This document shows positions 24,014-33,205 of a stretch of 64,000 bases of DNA, one piece after another; position 1 is the stretch's first letter, and each line of letters starts with the position of its first letter. The DNA is from Rhodomicrobium lacus. Lineage in GTDB: Bacteria; Pseudomonadota; Alphaproteobacteria; Rhizobiales; Rhodomicrobiaceae. The DNA lies in assembly GCF_003992725.1 (NCBI RefSeq), contig NZ_RZNF01000007.1, positions 310,001 to 374,000 on the forward strand, in the 5' to 3' direction. The notes below the pieces were generated by a model, which worked only from the letters and a program-made list of their open reading frames with translations, did no database searches and was not told the origin of the DNA. The position numbers were made by a program, and so were the translations under genes.

Positions 24014-25630
24014 ATGTTGCGAAGAATGCATGTCATGCCGCTTGCGCTCTCGTCGGTGGCTTTCTCACCACTATCGGCTCTCGCAGCGCCATCCGGAGCC
24101 GCGCTAACGAGAGAAACGCTGATAAGCCTTGGGGTGACGGCTCTTGTCCTTGGTCTGGTCGCCGTCGCAATCTGGCGCATCAGGGCGAGAGGGACATCCA
24201 GAACTGCGCCCGTGCCCGCGGTGCGTATGGACGACGTTGACCGCGAATTCCTGCCCGCGGCGCTCGAACTTTACGAGACGCCCCCCTCTCCCATCAGCAT
24301 CATCGCGATCTGGATCATTTGCCTCATTTTTGGAAGCGCGCTTGCCTGGTCCTATTTCGGCTGGCTCGAAATCTATGCGGTCGCGCAGGGGCGCATTCAG
24401 CCGAGCGGGCGCTCCAAAGTCGTGCAGCCGCTAGACCCCGGCAAGGTCGTCGCCATTGCCGTCGAGAACGGCAGCAAGGTTTCGGCGGGCGACCTTCTCA
24501 TAGAACTCGATCCCCGCGAAACAAGGGCAGATCGCGAAGAACAGGAACGGGACCTGGAATCGGCCATGGCCGAGACGGCGAGGCGCACTGTTGCGATAGC
24601 CGCCGCGCGATCAGGCGACAATGATATTCCGCCCGTTGCTTATCCCCAAGGAACCACGGAAGACATCCGAACGCGCGAAAACGGCGTCCTTGCTGCGGAT
24701 CTGGCACAGCTTTCCGCAAATCGCGCGAGCATCCTTGCCCAACGCGCCGAGAAGCTCGCGACCCGCGAGCGCCTGAAGGCAAGCCTCACCGCCCGCGCAA
24801 GACTCATCGCGGTCGACAAGGAGCATGTCGACATGCGCGAAACCCTGAACCAGACGAAAGCCGCGTCGCGCGCCCAGGTTATCGAAACGCTCCAGCAGTA
24901 TGAGGCGCAGGTCACCACGCAGGCCGGCGAAGATGGCCAGTTTGCCGAGAACGAAGCGGCGCTCGTCACGCTTGAGAAGAAGCTCGAAGAAACCACAACT
25001 CAATTCGTCGCCGATCAGACGCAAAAACGCGCCGAGGCGGAGCGCAAAGCCGACCATCTCCAAGGTGAGCTCATCAAGGCCGCCACCAAGAACGAGCGGA
25101 CGCGCCTCACCGCGCCGATCGCAGGAACGGTACAGCAACTGGCTGTCACCACCGTCGGCCAAGTGGTGAGCCCCGGCCAGTCGCTGATGACGATCGTGCC
25201 TTTCGAATCGCCGATCGAGATCGAGGCGCTGATTCAGAACCAGGACATTGGCTTTGTGGAACCGGGACAGCCCGCGGTCATCAAGATCGAATCGTTCCCC
25301 TTCACGCGCTACGGCACGGTCGACGGCACCGTAATCAAGGTCAGCCGCGATGCCGTCGATGAGCGTGAGGCGAGCGCGCTTGCCGATCCGAAATCGACGA
25401 GCAAGCCTCAGTCCTCGACCGCCTCGAACGATCTGTCGAAAAACCAGAACCTCGTGTTTCCGGCAACGGTTGCTCTTGCGAAGAAGACCATCAATGTCGA
25501 TGGCAAGGAAATCCCGCTCTCGCCCGGCATGGCGGTCACCGTCGAAGTGCTGACCGGGCAGCGCCGCGCCCTCGATTACGTGCTCTCGCCGCTTCGCGAG
25601 GTGACCTCGACTTCAGCGCATGAGCGGTGA
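24014..25630 (+). CDS. HlyD-family membrane-fusion protein of the type I exporter
   Basis: 538 residues, starting four bases after the ABC gene stop. The HlyD core is clear: a membrane helix at about 93-117, a lipoyl half-motif (VVAIAVENGSKVSAGDLLIE), a long coiled coil (about 170-360), then the second half-motif and a beta-barrel. The N-terminus is unusual: about 85 extra residues with a further hydrophobic segment (about 37-57) lie before the normal anchor, giving two membrane passes where HlyD has one. It bridges the ABC transporter to an outer-membrane channel encoded elsewhere. Confidence 0.92.
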   Translation: MLRRMHVMPLALSSVAFSPLSALAAPSGAALTRETLISLGVTALVLGLVAVAIWRIRARGTSRTAPVPAVRMDDVDREFLPAALELYETPPSPISIIAIWIICLIFGSALAWSYFGWLEIYAVAQGRIQPSGRSKVVQPLDPGKVVAIAVENGSKVSAGDLLIELDPRETRADREEQERDLESAMAETARRTVAIAAARSGDNDIPPVAYPQGTTEDIRTRENGVLAADLAQLSANRASILAQRAEKLATRERLKASLTARARLIAVDKEHVDMRETLNQTKAASRAQVIETLQQYEAQVTTQAGEDGQFAENEAALVTLEKKLEETTTQFVADQTQKRAEAERKADHLQGELIKAATKNERTRLTAPIAGTVQQLAVTTVGQVVSPGQSLMTIVPFESPIEIEALIQNQDIGFVEPGQPAVIKIESFPFTRYGTVDGTVIKVSRDAVDEREASALADPKSTSKPQSSTASNDLSKNQNLVFPATVALAKKTINVDGKEIPLSPGMAVTVEVLTGQRRALDYVLSPLREVTSTSAHER

Positions 25631-25730
25631 GACGCAGAGCGGAATGCCGAGGCTTCCTTGCTTTGAATTCACCCCTCGATGAATATAGTTAACTAACTCA
25701 TCAAAGGAACCAATAGGGATAGAGCGGCTC

Positions 25731-28403
25731 ATGGCGATATTGCAGGAAATCTTGGGTTGGGCGCAGGGACTTCCGGCGTGGCAGAGTGATGCGGTTTCTC
25801 GCTTGCTGGCGAAACAAGCGCTGACGCTGCAGGATCATGAGGATTTATATGCCTTGCTCAAGATGGCCCACGGAATTCCAGACCCCAAGAATCGCCAGCC
25901 CCGACCGCTAACTGCCAATCAAATTCCAGCACAGGTCAAGGCGACTACGCATATCGAGCTTCGCGCCATAAAGAATCTGCGCAACGTCAATGCAATTGCC
26001 GAAAACCAGCAACTGGCGGTCGGTACGGTGGGGATGACTGTCATCTACGGTGACAACGGCTCTGGCAAATCGGGGTACTCGCGGGTTCTCAAGCGTGCCT
26101 GTCGGGCGCGCGATCAATCAGAACCCATTTACCCCAATGCGAATTTGCCGGGAGCCGAGGCCGGCAATGCTCAAGCGTCCTTTGAGATAGCGATTGACGG
26201 CGCAGCCCAAGAGGTGGTGTGGCAGCAAGGGAAAGAGGCGCCTCCAGAGCTTTCGTCCTTCGCCATCTTCGATGCGCATTGCGCGCGCGCCTACCTGGAC
26301 ACCGAGGATGACTTCTCCTACGTGCCGTATGGTCTAGACGTATTCGAGGCACTCGCTAAGGTTTGCCAACGGCTAAAAACGGACATTGAAACCGAGCAAA
26401 AGCAGTCGGCGGTGGATCGCTCTGCATTTGCGCACTTGCAGGGGGATACCGCCGTTGGCAAGCTGATCACGGCGCTCTCTGCGAAAACCAGCACTGCACA
26501 GATTGAAACACTCGCCGCGCTCAAGCCAGAAGAACTTGAACAGCGGGAAACACTGGAGAAGAGCCTCAAAGAGAACAACCCGAAGGAAAAGGCAAATCTC
26601 TTGCGCTTGCGCGCGCGCCGTGTCACGGCAATCGCCAAAAATTCTGTCGACAAAGAGCTCGTGGTTGGCCCGGAGGCCATCGCCAAGTTAAAGTTGCTGG
26701 CCGATGGTTTTCGGGCCGCGCAGGCTGCTGCAGCCCTCGCGGCGAAGAATTTCAAAGAAGGGGAAAACCTGCTGCCAGAGACTGGCGGAGAAGCGTGGCG
26801 GGAACTGTTCGACGCAGCCCGGAAGTTCGCGCTAGAAGCTTATCCAGGCAAACAGTTCCCGGATTTAGGAGCAGACACCGCATGCCCGCTCTGTCAGCAG
26901 CCGCTGGCTGCAGGCGCGGGACGGTTGCAGCGATTCGAAGCGTTCATACAAGCGGAAGCGGAAAAGACGGCCCAAGCGAGGCGCCAGGCCCTCGCTGCCG
27001 AGTACCGTCCATTTGCTGGCTCGGTCATGGCGTTGAACCTCGATGAGGCGACGCAGGCAGAGATAGAAGAAATCGACCCATCTCTGGCGGCCGACGCCAA
27101 GACTTTCGAGGCCGCACTAACCGTTCGGCATGAAGCAATCAAGGCTGCGATCGTATCCAATGACTGGACTGGATTGGATCAGGCGCTGGTCAGCCCGGCC
27201 AAACGGTTGCAGGCGCTCGCTGACAACCTAAGCGCCGAAGCGGAGGCTCTGGAGAAAGCCTCGAATGCAGAGGCTCGCGCTGCGTTGCAGAAGCAACTTG
27301 GCGAATTGGATGCCCGCGTAAGACTTAGCCAAGTCAAGGACGCTGTGGTTGCGGCGGTAGCGAAGCTGGAACACCAAGGGAAGCTAAAGAACTGCCTGGC
27401 CGCCGTGAGGACAAACGCCATATCCCTCAAGGCGTCGGAATTGGCGGAAAAAGTCGTCTCCAAGGAGCTGGCTGATGCGCTAAACCGGGAATTCAGGGCC
27501 CTTGGAGTAGGAAGCCTGAGCGTTTCCCTGCAAAGCCGTGCCGACAAAGGAAAAGCGCTGCACAAGCTGAAGCTACAGCTACCGCAACTCCGTAGCCCCG
27601 GCGAAATTTTGAGCGAAGGTGAGCAACGCGCCATTGCGATCAGTTCGTTCCTCGCTGAAGTGGGATTGAGCGGTGGCAAAGGAGGGATTGTCTTTGACGA
27701 TCCGGTGTCATCTCTCGATCACCGTCGCCGCGAACGCGTGGCCAAGCGTCTTGCCTCTGAGGCTGTGCAGCGGCAGGTCATCATCTTCACCCACGACATC
27801 TATTTCCTCTGCTTGTTAGCCGAGGAGGCGAAGCAAGTGGGCGCCGCGGTAGTCACGCAAAGCCTGACACGGCGCGCCGAAGGCTTCGGCATAGCGGACC
27901 CGGAATTGCCATTCGAGGGAAAGAACGCCAGCAAGCGGATCGGTGCGCTGAAAGCGCAGCAACAGACCATTGCCAAATTGCACAAAGAAGGCAACGAGCA
28001 GGAGCATCACAGGCAGACGGTTGATGCCTACTTCCGCCTACGTATGGCATGGGAACGAGCTGTGGAAGAAGTCCTCCTGCGCGAAGTTATTCTCCGCTTC
28101 CGCAAGGGCGTGGAGACACAGCGGCTCATCGGTGTGAGTGTGGACAATGACGACTACGCAGAGGTCAATGCCGGGATGAGCAAGTGCTCCAACTACGCCC
28201 ATGACAAAGCGATGATGGGTGGCGTTGCTGTCCCTGAACCGGACGAATTGCTCACAGACATCTGTGCACTGGAAAACTGGCGTGCGCGGGTTCAAAAACG
28301 ATCAGAAGAGACAGCCAAGAAACGCAAGGCCGGGCTTGCCGCAGGATCGGGCGTGCAAGGTGCACCAGCCGGATCCAACGAAACGAGTGCATTAGCCAGA
28401 TAA
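25731..28403 (+). CDS. RloC/PrrC-like AAA ATPase, candidate antiphage protein
   Basis: 890 residues. Walker A is GDNGSGKS at 107-114. A long coiled-coil middle (about 200-590) is interrupted by CPLC (C385, C388), the zinc-hook motif of Rad50 and RloC. The ABC-type signature LSEGEQRA starts at 627 and Walker B ends in D656-D657. The last 150 residues resemble the C-terminal effector region of anticodon nucleases or HEPN proteins, with an RMAWE pair (R771, E775) and H824 in SNYAHD, which could form the Arg-Glu-His site described for PrrC. It is convergent with a nuclease-like gene. The ATPase assignment is firm; the effector is a hypothesis. Confidence 0.7.
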   Translation: MAILQEILGWAQGLPAWQSDAVSRLLAKQALTLQDHEDLYALLKMAHGIPDPKNRQPRPLTANQIPAQVKATTHIELRAIKNLRNVNAIAENQQLAVGTVGMTVIYGDNGSGKSGYSRVLKRACRARDQSEPIYPNANLPGAEAGNAQASFEIAIDGAAQEVVWQQGKEAPPELSSFAIFDAHCARAYLDTEDDFSYVPYGLDVFEALAKVCQRLKTDIETEQKQSAVDRSAFAHLQGDTAVGKLITALSAKTSTAQIETLAALKPEELEQRETLEKSLKENNPKEKANLLRLRARRVTAIAKNSVDKELVVGPEAIAKLKLLADGFRAAQAAAALAAKNFKEGENLLPETGGEAWRELFDAARKFALEAYPGKQFPDLGADTACPLCQQPLAAGAGRLQRFEAFIQAEAEKTAQARRQALAAEYRPFAGSVMALNLDEATQAEIEEIDPSLAADAKTFEAALTVRHEAIKAAIVSNDWTGLDQALVSPAKRLQALADNLSAEAEALEKASNAEARAALQKQLGELDARVRLSQVKDAVVAAVAKLEHQGKLKNCLAAVRTNAISLKASELAEKVVSKELADALNREFRALGVGSLSVSLQSRADKGKALHKLKLQLPQLRSPGEILSEGEQRAIAISSFLAEVGLSGGKGGIVFDDPVSSLDHRRRERVAKRLASEAVQRQVIIFTHDIYFLCLLAEEAKQVGAAVVTQSLTRRAEGFGIADPELPFEGKNASKRIGALKAQQQTIAKLHKEGNEQEHHRQTVDAYFRLRMAWERAVEEVLLREVILRFRKGVETQRLIGVSVDNDDYAEVNAGMSKCSNYAHDKAMMGGVAVPEPDELLTDICALENWRARVQKRSEETAKKRKAGLAAGSGVQGAPAGSNETSALAR

Positions 28404-28485
28404 GTCATCGCGCTGCTCTGTAAGTGCTCTCGCCTCGTCGCCTGCTGCGATCGGTCCGCCAAGACCGCACAAGGAGTCAAGTTGG

Positions 28486-29769
28486 TCACGTTTCTTGGTT
28501 TGTTGTCGCATGATTGCGATGCAGGTCCGAAATCACCGCAAACAACCTGTTGATCGGTTCAGCAAGCCGTTTCGGCAATACGCGGTGCTGGGCATAAGTT
28601 TTCAGGTCGACGCTCCAGCAACGCGCAACCCACACGTCTTCTTCCGGGTGGTAGTTGTCCAAGGCGTTGCAATACTTATATCCAACGAGCGTGTCTGTGT
28701 GCGAAAGCAATATGCGCGCCATCGTCATGTGGAAGCGATGGGCCTGGAGGTCCGCCGGGCCTTTGGGACGCGGTAGCGTCAGCCGTAGGCATCGCTGGCC
28801 GTTGAACTCCCTCCAGTCGGGGCCAACGACCTGTCCCGCACGTTCCAGCACCTTGCGCGATTGTTCGCTCCTGCCGTTGACCAGGGCAACGGCGACGGTA
28901 CCCTTTCTGTACTCCAGCTTTTCGGACAAGAGGGTCATCCAGAGCACTAGCTTGTTCAGTGTCTTATCGTCGGCAAACAAAAGAAACTGATGCCGCTGCT
29001 CATCGTCAAGAAATGCCGGCAATTGCGCATAGAGGGGGTACAGCAGACTATGAAGATAAATGTAGGTCTGCCGGCGCCCTTGCTCGTGGCTCCGCGTGGT
29101 TGCGGTCAAAACCAACTTTGCCCACTCCGGTGTGAGTTCGGCCAGCGTCATCTCGGTGATGTCGATCGAAATGAGCGGAAATCCGAGCGACTTTCCAATC
29201 AGCGCCTTGCGTCCGTCGAAGGCGTGGCCGAGTTCGATTTCAACACCGCCCAGCACCATCGGCTCGGCTTGGACTGGCGGCCCAAGCACGGCAACGTCGA
29301 GCCGGAATTTGCAGCCAAAAGGCGTCTCAAGCGGATGCTCGGTTGACACCTGGTCGGCGCCAAGCAACAAGTTGCCTTCCAGCGCGTAGTCCGACGCATC
29401 CATATCCTTGAACGCCCACGGCATCGCAAGCCCGGCATTCAAGCGTCGGGAGATTTCGGCCGCGACAAGTTCTTTCGCGCGCCGGTGTTCGGGGCTTTCT
29501 TGCACGGTGCGCCACCGGCTGGCTTCTTCATCATCAAAGAGCGCTTTAGGATTCAAGGTGTGCTGGGCAGGAAGCAGTCGGAAATGGGATCGCCGACGCA
29601 ATTTCCCGCTCTCGAAGGTGGGGCTGACCCATGTAACCATTTGCCGGGATGGGCCGGGCGACACCAAGGGCCACAGCTTGCGCGCATGTTCCCGGCTGCG
29701 AACATCGCGCGCGGCGATTGTAGTTCGAAAGACCCCTTTTCGAGAGAAGACTATGATCGCCTCGTCCAT
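28486..29769 (-). CDS. CoiA-like protein with a probable PD-(D/E)xK nuclease domain
   Basis: 427 residues from ATG 29769; the frame is open further upstream but without a better start. After an N-terminal beta domain, residues about 156-205 read RLDVAV, then GGVEIELGHAFDGRKALIGK and FPLISIDI. The D158 and E177-x-E179 pattern is what the PD-(D/E)xK fold of CoiA-type proteins requires. The remaining 220 residues are unassigned. It is convergent with the RloC-like gene (82 bases between stops), and together they look like a two-gene defence locus. CoiA proteins have also been linked to competence, so the role is open. Confidence 0.5.
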   Translation of the reverse strand: MDEAIIVFSRKGVFRTTIAARDVRSREHARKLWPLVSPGPSRQMVTWVSPTFESGKLRRRSHFRLLPAQHTLNPKALFDDEEASRWRTVQESPEHRRAKELVAAEISRRLNAGLAMPWAFKDMDASDYALEGNLLLGADQVSTEHPLETPFGCKFRLDVAVLGPPVQAEPMVLGGVEIELGHAFDGRKALIGKSLGFPLISIDITEMTLAELTPEWAKLVLTATTRSHEQGRRQTYIYLHSLLYPLYAQLPAFLDDEQRHQFLLFADDKTLNKLVLWMTLLSEKLEYRKGTVAVALVNGRSEQSRKVLERAGQVVGPDWREFNGQRCLRLTLPRPKGPADLQAHRFHMTMARILLSHTDTLVGYKYCNALDNYHPEEDVWVARCWSVDLKTYAQHRVLPKRLAEPINRLFAVISDLHRNHATTNQET

Positions 29770-30212
29770 TCTTGCCCCGCTTTTGCGGCAATATTGCAAC
29801 ATCTTCAATGATGCCACAACCTTGCGGTGAAGCAGTGGCACCAACGTGTCTTCTTCCGATGGGCTGATACATCTTGGGTGCAGCGCAATGGATTGCGCAC
29901 TGCACCGAGCAGACCAGCAACAGACCGGCAAAGCTTATCACCTCTTCAAGGTATAACGCTTGATTTCAAAAGCACCAAAAATTTTGTACAGTTAGGTAGG
30001 CAAATATCGTCTAACTTGCGCATGTCGCTTTGCTGATCGCTCCCCGCTTCGGCCGACAACCATCATACCGGACGAGAAGAAGTCGTGGAAACCCGCCGCG
30101 CCTGTGCGTGGATTACGGTAGAAATAATTGAGAGCACCTCGTTAAGTGCGCTTACGACTTTCATCGAATAAATGATGATCGCTCGGGCTATTCAACCGAC
30201 CTCCGAGAACTA
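29770..30212. other. intergenic stretch without a gene
   Basis: No frame with a start, ribosome-binding site and plausible composition is seen. It contains the promoter region of the CoiA-like gene and the space after vapC. No inverted repeat stands out. Confidence 0.4.
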
Positions 30213-30611
30213 CTAAAGCCAGTTCTCGGCTCTGACGCCGGGCATCCTGGCAAACTCGCGCATGTTATTCGTCACAACGATCAATCCTTCGCTGCGGGCG
30301 TGACCGCCGATCTGCATATCGTGGGGGCCGCAAGGCGTTCCCGCTCGCTCCAGTTCAGCCCGGACCTGCCCATAATGAGCGGCGCCCTTGTTGCCGAACG
30401 GCAGCACCTCCAGCCGCGCCACGAAATGTTCGATCGCGGTCAGGTTCTCGACACGGCGGGCTGACTTCTGCGCCCCATAATGCAATTCGCCAAGGGTGAT
30501 GCTCGATATGCAAAGCTGTTCGGCCAGCGCATTGAATTTGTCCCGCACAGCAGGCGGGTAAATCTTCATCACGTAGATGCAGATATTGGTATCGAGCATG
30601 TAGGCAAGCAT
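30213..30611 (-). CDS. vapC: VapC-family PIN ribonuclease toxin
   Basis: 132 residues from ATG 30611. The N-terminus MLAYMLDTNICIYVMK carries the first catalytic aspartate (D7); ITLGELHYGAQKS gives the acidic residue of the second helix; and DMQIGGHARSEGLIVVTNN is the C-terminal catalytic strand, with I-G-G-H where most members have I-A-A-x. Toxins of this type cleave initiator tRNA or similar RNAs. The start overlaps the vapB stop (TGATG). The pair lies directly downstream of the relaxase gene on the same strand and may stabilise that element. Confidence 0.88.
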   Translation of the reverse strand: MLAYMLDTNICIYVMKIYPPAVRDKFNALAEQLCISSITLGELHYGAQKSARRVENLTAIEHFVARLEVLPFGNKGAAHYGQVRAELERAGTPCGPHDMQIGGHARSEGLIVVTNNMREFARMPGVRAENWL

Positions 30612-30844
30612 CAGAATGCCTCGCGCTCTTCCGCGGTCGGCTGCTCGCGCTCGACCATGAAATCCTCGCTGACACGCGGGCCGCTCTGGAATAGATCGTC
30701 CCATCTCTTGCCTTGTGGCACGATCACGCGGCTGCGGCCGATCTTGAGAATATCGACATGATGCACGTCCTCGGGAAAGGCGACGGCCTTGGGAAGGCGA
30801 ACAGCCTGGCTGCGGTTGCTGGTAAAGACGGTCGAACTTGTCAT
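30611..30844 (-). CDS. vapB: VapB-family antitoxin
   Basis: 77 residues. MTSSTVFTSNRSQAVRLPKA is the classical AbrB/VapB DNA-binding N-terminus, followed by the FPEDVHHVDILKIGRSRVIV strand and a C-terminal toxin-binding tail. Overlap with vapC indicates coupled translation. It would bind and repress the short promoter region upstream, at 30845-30919. Confidence 0.88.
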   Translation of the reverse strand: MTSSTVFTSNRSQAVRLPKAVAFPEDVHHVDILKIGRSRVIVPQGKRWDDLFQSGPRVSEDFMVEREQPTAEEREAF

Positions 30845-30919
30845 GGCTTATCCCGTGCGTGATATGCAATTGGGATATACATAGCGCGAGGCTACGAAAA
30901 TGACAAGGCGAGGCCACCA

Positions 30920-32779
30920 TCATGATCGCCCCCTTCCTCGTTCCCTGTCGGCCACGTGTTCGAGCGTGTGCAAAGTAGTTCTGCGCGCAACGTTCGCGAA
31001 CACCTCTGCGTCCTGCAGGGTGACGGTCTTAACGATATAGCAATCGCCCTGTTCGAGCACGACCACCGGGCGACCGTCCCTCAGCGTTCTCCGGCCGCGA
31101 TAGACGAAGGGACCGCGATCTGTCGGCGAAAAAAGCCGATGCGGCGGAAAGCCCGGGTTGCGCGCGGCCCGCTCGTTGCGCCGCACGACGTAGTCGTTAA
31201 GAATGTCCTCTCGCTCAGCAAGCGCCGCCTGCCTCTGCGCCTCCAGACTCCTGTCTTCGAGCGTAATTTGAAGGCCGGAAACTGCCGCCGCCTTGACGAC
31301 CGCCGCCTTGAATTCCGCAGATCCATCGATCCTGAGCGGTTGGCCTCCGAACCGCGTCGCCCCAAGATCGATGGCGAGATAGGCCGCCTGAAGCGAAACC
31401 TCGGGCACATAAATCCTGTCGGCACTGTCGATCGCCTTGCCGCCGTCGCGCAGGTAGTAGATCGATGACCCGTTCTTCAGCACATAGGGCTTCAGGTGGC
31501 TGTAGACGATCCGCCGCGCATCCGCGCCGCTCGGGGCCGAGATGAATGCGGCATTCAGCGCGTCCTGCTCCCTGTTGCGGCGCTGAAGAAGCGCGAGCGC
31601 CTGCCCGTCGCCCTGCTGCGCAACGTGCGCCAGATACTGGTCGAAGCTCCAGCGCGGCCAGGCGCGGCTGACGGCATCCTGCTTGTCGGACATCTGGTGC
31701 GCGATCTCTCTCGCCCGTCGCGTCATCTCCTCGCGAAGTCTTTTTTGATGGTCGAGCCGACCTTTCGGCGGTTTCTTGTTGGCGCTCCTTGATCGCAAGC
31801 GCTTGTAGGTGTCGATCACCGGCTGAAAGGCGCCGTTGGCTTCCTTTCTGATGCGCTGGAGTTCCTTCTCGCGCGCCCTGCGCTTCCTGATGCGGTCGAG
31901 GTGGTATTGCGTCCAGAGGCGGTCGTAGACCGGATCGCGCCTGGAGGTTGAACGCGTGAAGGTCTGAGCCACGGTCTGCCCGTCGCCCTGAAATGGCCCG
32001 AAGCGTTTCACGAACTGGCCGATGCCGAAGGCGCGGTCGACGGTGCTGGCGCGGACGCGGCGACCGTTTTCATCTTCGATGCATAAGCCCGCGCCGCGCT
32101 GCCTGAGGGCGAGCTTTCTCGCCTCGAAGCGACGATGCACCTCCAGCCAGTCCGCCGCGCCCTCGAGCATCGCGATCCCGACGCCCGATTTCTGAAGGTC
32201 CGCCCGGAAGGCGCGCGTAACCTCGATCGGCTGCGGATCGGTCGATCTGCCATGGTTCGTGCGAAGGAGACCGAACTCTTTTTCCAGCCGTTCGCACTCC
32301 GTCATGAGCTTTCGCTGATCGAAATAGGGCTCGTGCATCCGAAACGTCGTCGGGTGGATCTTGTTGATGGCGGTGTGCATGTGGAGGTGGTCGGTATCGA
32401 TGTGGACCGCCGACATGCGTTGATGCGCTTCGAGCCCGATGGCGGAAACGAGCCGCTGCTCGACCTTTTCCAGCACCTCATCGCTGGGCCGCTCATTGTC
32501 GGCGAAGCTGACGACGAGGTGATAGGTCTTGTCGGCGCTGGCGCGCGTGTTCCGCTTTTGCGTCGCGATAATGTCGGACAGCGCCCAGTCGGGTTCGTCG
32601 GTGCCGCAATTTGTGATCCTGATGCCGCCGACGCGGCCGCCGGCGCCTGCCTTGTCGAGGATGTAATCGGACAATCGCTCGATCACCTCTTTCCGGCGCG
32701 CGCCCTTCGGACCGAGGATGTAGGTCGCAAGGCCCGTATAGCTCGACGCAACGCCGCGCTTCACGCGCTTGGCGATCAT
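30920..32779 (-). CDS. MOBP-type conjugative relaxase with LPD7 domain
   Basis: 619 residues. The N-terminal relaxase domain has a candidate nicking tyrosine (Y14 or Y20 in SSYTGLATYILG) and the metal-binding motif HIDTDHLHMHTA, with H126, H133 and H135 as ligands. A long basic helical region follows. The end (about 440-560; IYYLRDGGKAIDSADRIYVP) matches the LPD7 domain often fused to TraI-type relaxases. It would nick at oriT and pilot the strand during transfer. No type IV secretion genes are present, so the element is mobilisable rather than self-transmissible as seen here. The start overlaps the accessory gene as ATGA. Confidence 0.88.
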   Translation of the reverse strand: MIAKRVKRGVASSYTGLATYILGPKGARRKEVIERLSDYILDKAGAGGRVGGIRITNCGTDEPDWALSDIIATQKRNTRASADKTYHLVVSFADNERPSDEVLEKVEQRLVSAIGLEAHQRMSAVHIDTDHLHMHTAINKIHPTTFRMHEPYFDQRKLMTECERLEKEFGLLRTNHGRSTDPQPIEVTRAFRADLQKSGVGIAMLEGAADWLEVHRRFEARKLALRQRGAGLCIEDENGRRVRASTVDRAFGIGQFVKRFGPFQGDGQTVAQTFTRSTSRRDPVYDRLWTQYHLDRIRKRRAREKELQRIRKEANGAFQPVIDTYKRLRSRSANKKPPKGRLDHQKRLREEMTRRAREIAHQMSDKQDAVSRAWPRWSFDQYLAHVAQQGDGQALALLQRRNREQDALNAAFISAPSGADARRIVYSHLKPYVLKNGSSIYYLRDGGKAIDSADRIYVPEVSLQAAYLAIDLGATRFGGQPLRIDGSAEFKAAVVKAAAVSGLQITLEDRSLEAQRQAALAEREDILNDYVVRRNERAARNPGFPPHRLFSPTDRGPFVYRGRRTLRDGRPVVVLEQGDCYIVKTVTLQDAEVFANVARRTTLHTLEHVADRERGRGRS

Positions 32780-33060
32780 CCTTCGCGCTCCGACAGGATG
32801 CTCGCATTCACGGCGGCCTCGAGTTCGAGCGCCGCCCGCAGTTCGGCCTCGGACATCATCTCCAGCTTTGCTGCCTCGAGGATGATCGCCCGCCGCATGG
32901 TCCCGATGATCTGTGCCGCTTCATCCGGCACGCTCAGAAGCCGCGCTCTTCCCCAGGCGGAGAGGCTCAATCCCTCGGCATCGGCCCGCTCCTTCAGGGC
33001 GTTCATTTCCGACTTCGTCAGCCGGATCTTGAGCATAGACGCCCGGTTCTCATGACCCAT
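32776..33060 (-). CDS. relaxosome accessory protein, MobC/TraJ-like ribbon-helix-helix
   Basis: 94 residues; LKIRLTKSEMNALKERADAE followed by GLSLSAWGRARLL is the ribbon-helix-helix fold of relaxosome accessory proteins (strand, helix, turn, helix). Acidic helices follow. The stop overlaps the relaxase start, so both are made together. It would bind near oriT and help the relaxase open the nick region. An internal methionine at residue 9 is an alternative start. Confidence 0.8.
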   Translation of the reverse strand: MGHENRASMLKIRLTKSEMNALKERADAEGLSLSAWGRARLLSVPDEAAQIIGTMRRAIILEAAKLEMMSEAELRAALELEAAVNASILSEREG

Positions 33061-33144
33061 CGCTTGCCTCGCAGTTTGTCAAAGGAGATGCAGTCTTCGA
33101 TGATCGGCCGCACTGTCGCGCGGTCGCCAGAAAGCTCATTTGCG

Positions 33145-33197
33145 GTGGGACATTCGTGAAAAGAGCCATGAGATTACATAGGCCCTGATTGTCCCAC
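33145..33197. other. candidate oriT region with inverted repeat
   Basis: GTGGGACA (33145-33152) and its exact complement TGTCCCAC (33190-33197) flank 37 bases and lie 85 bases upstream of the relaxosome operon, the usual place for oriT. The right arm is followed by TTTTT, so a terminator with an unusually large loop is the alternative. No nick-site consensus is asserted. Confidence 0.35.
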
Positions 33198-33205
33198 TTT
33201 TTCTA

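Noticed and set aside
30612-30923. N-terminal extension of the vapC frame over vapB
   Set aside because: The extension lies across vapB in another frame; the ATG at 30611 gives a standard VapC start (LDTN) and TGATG coupling.
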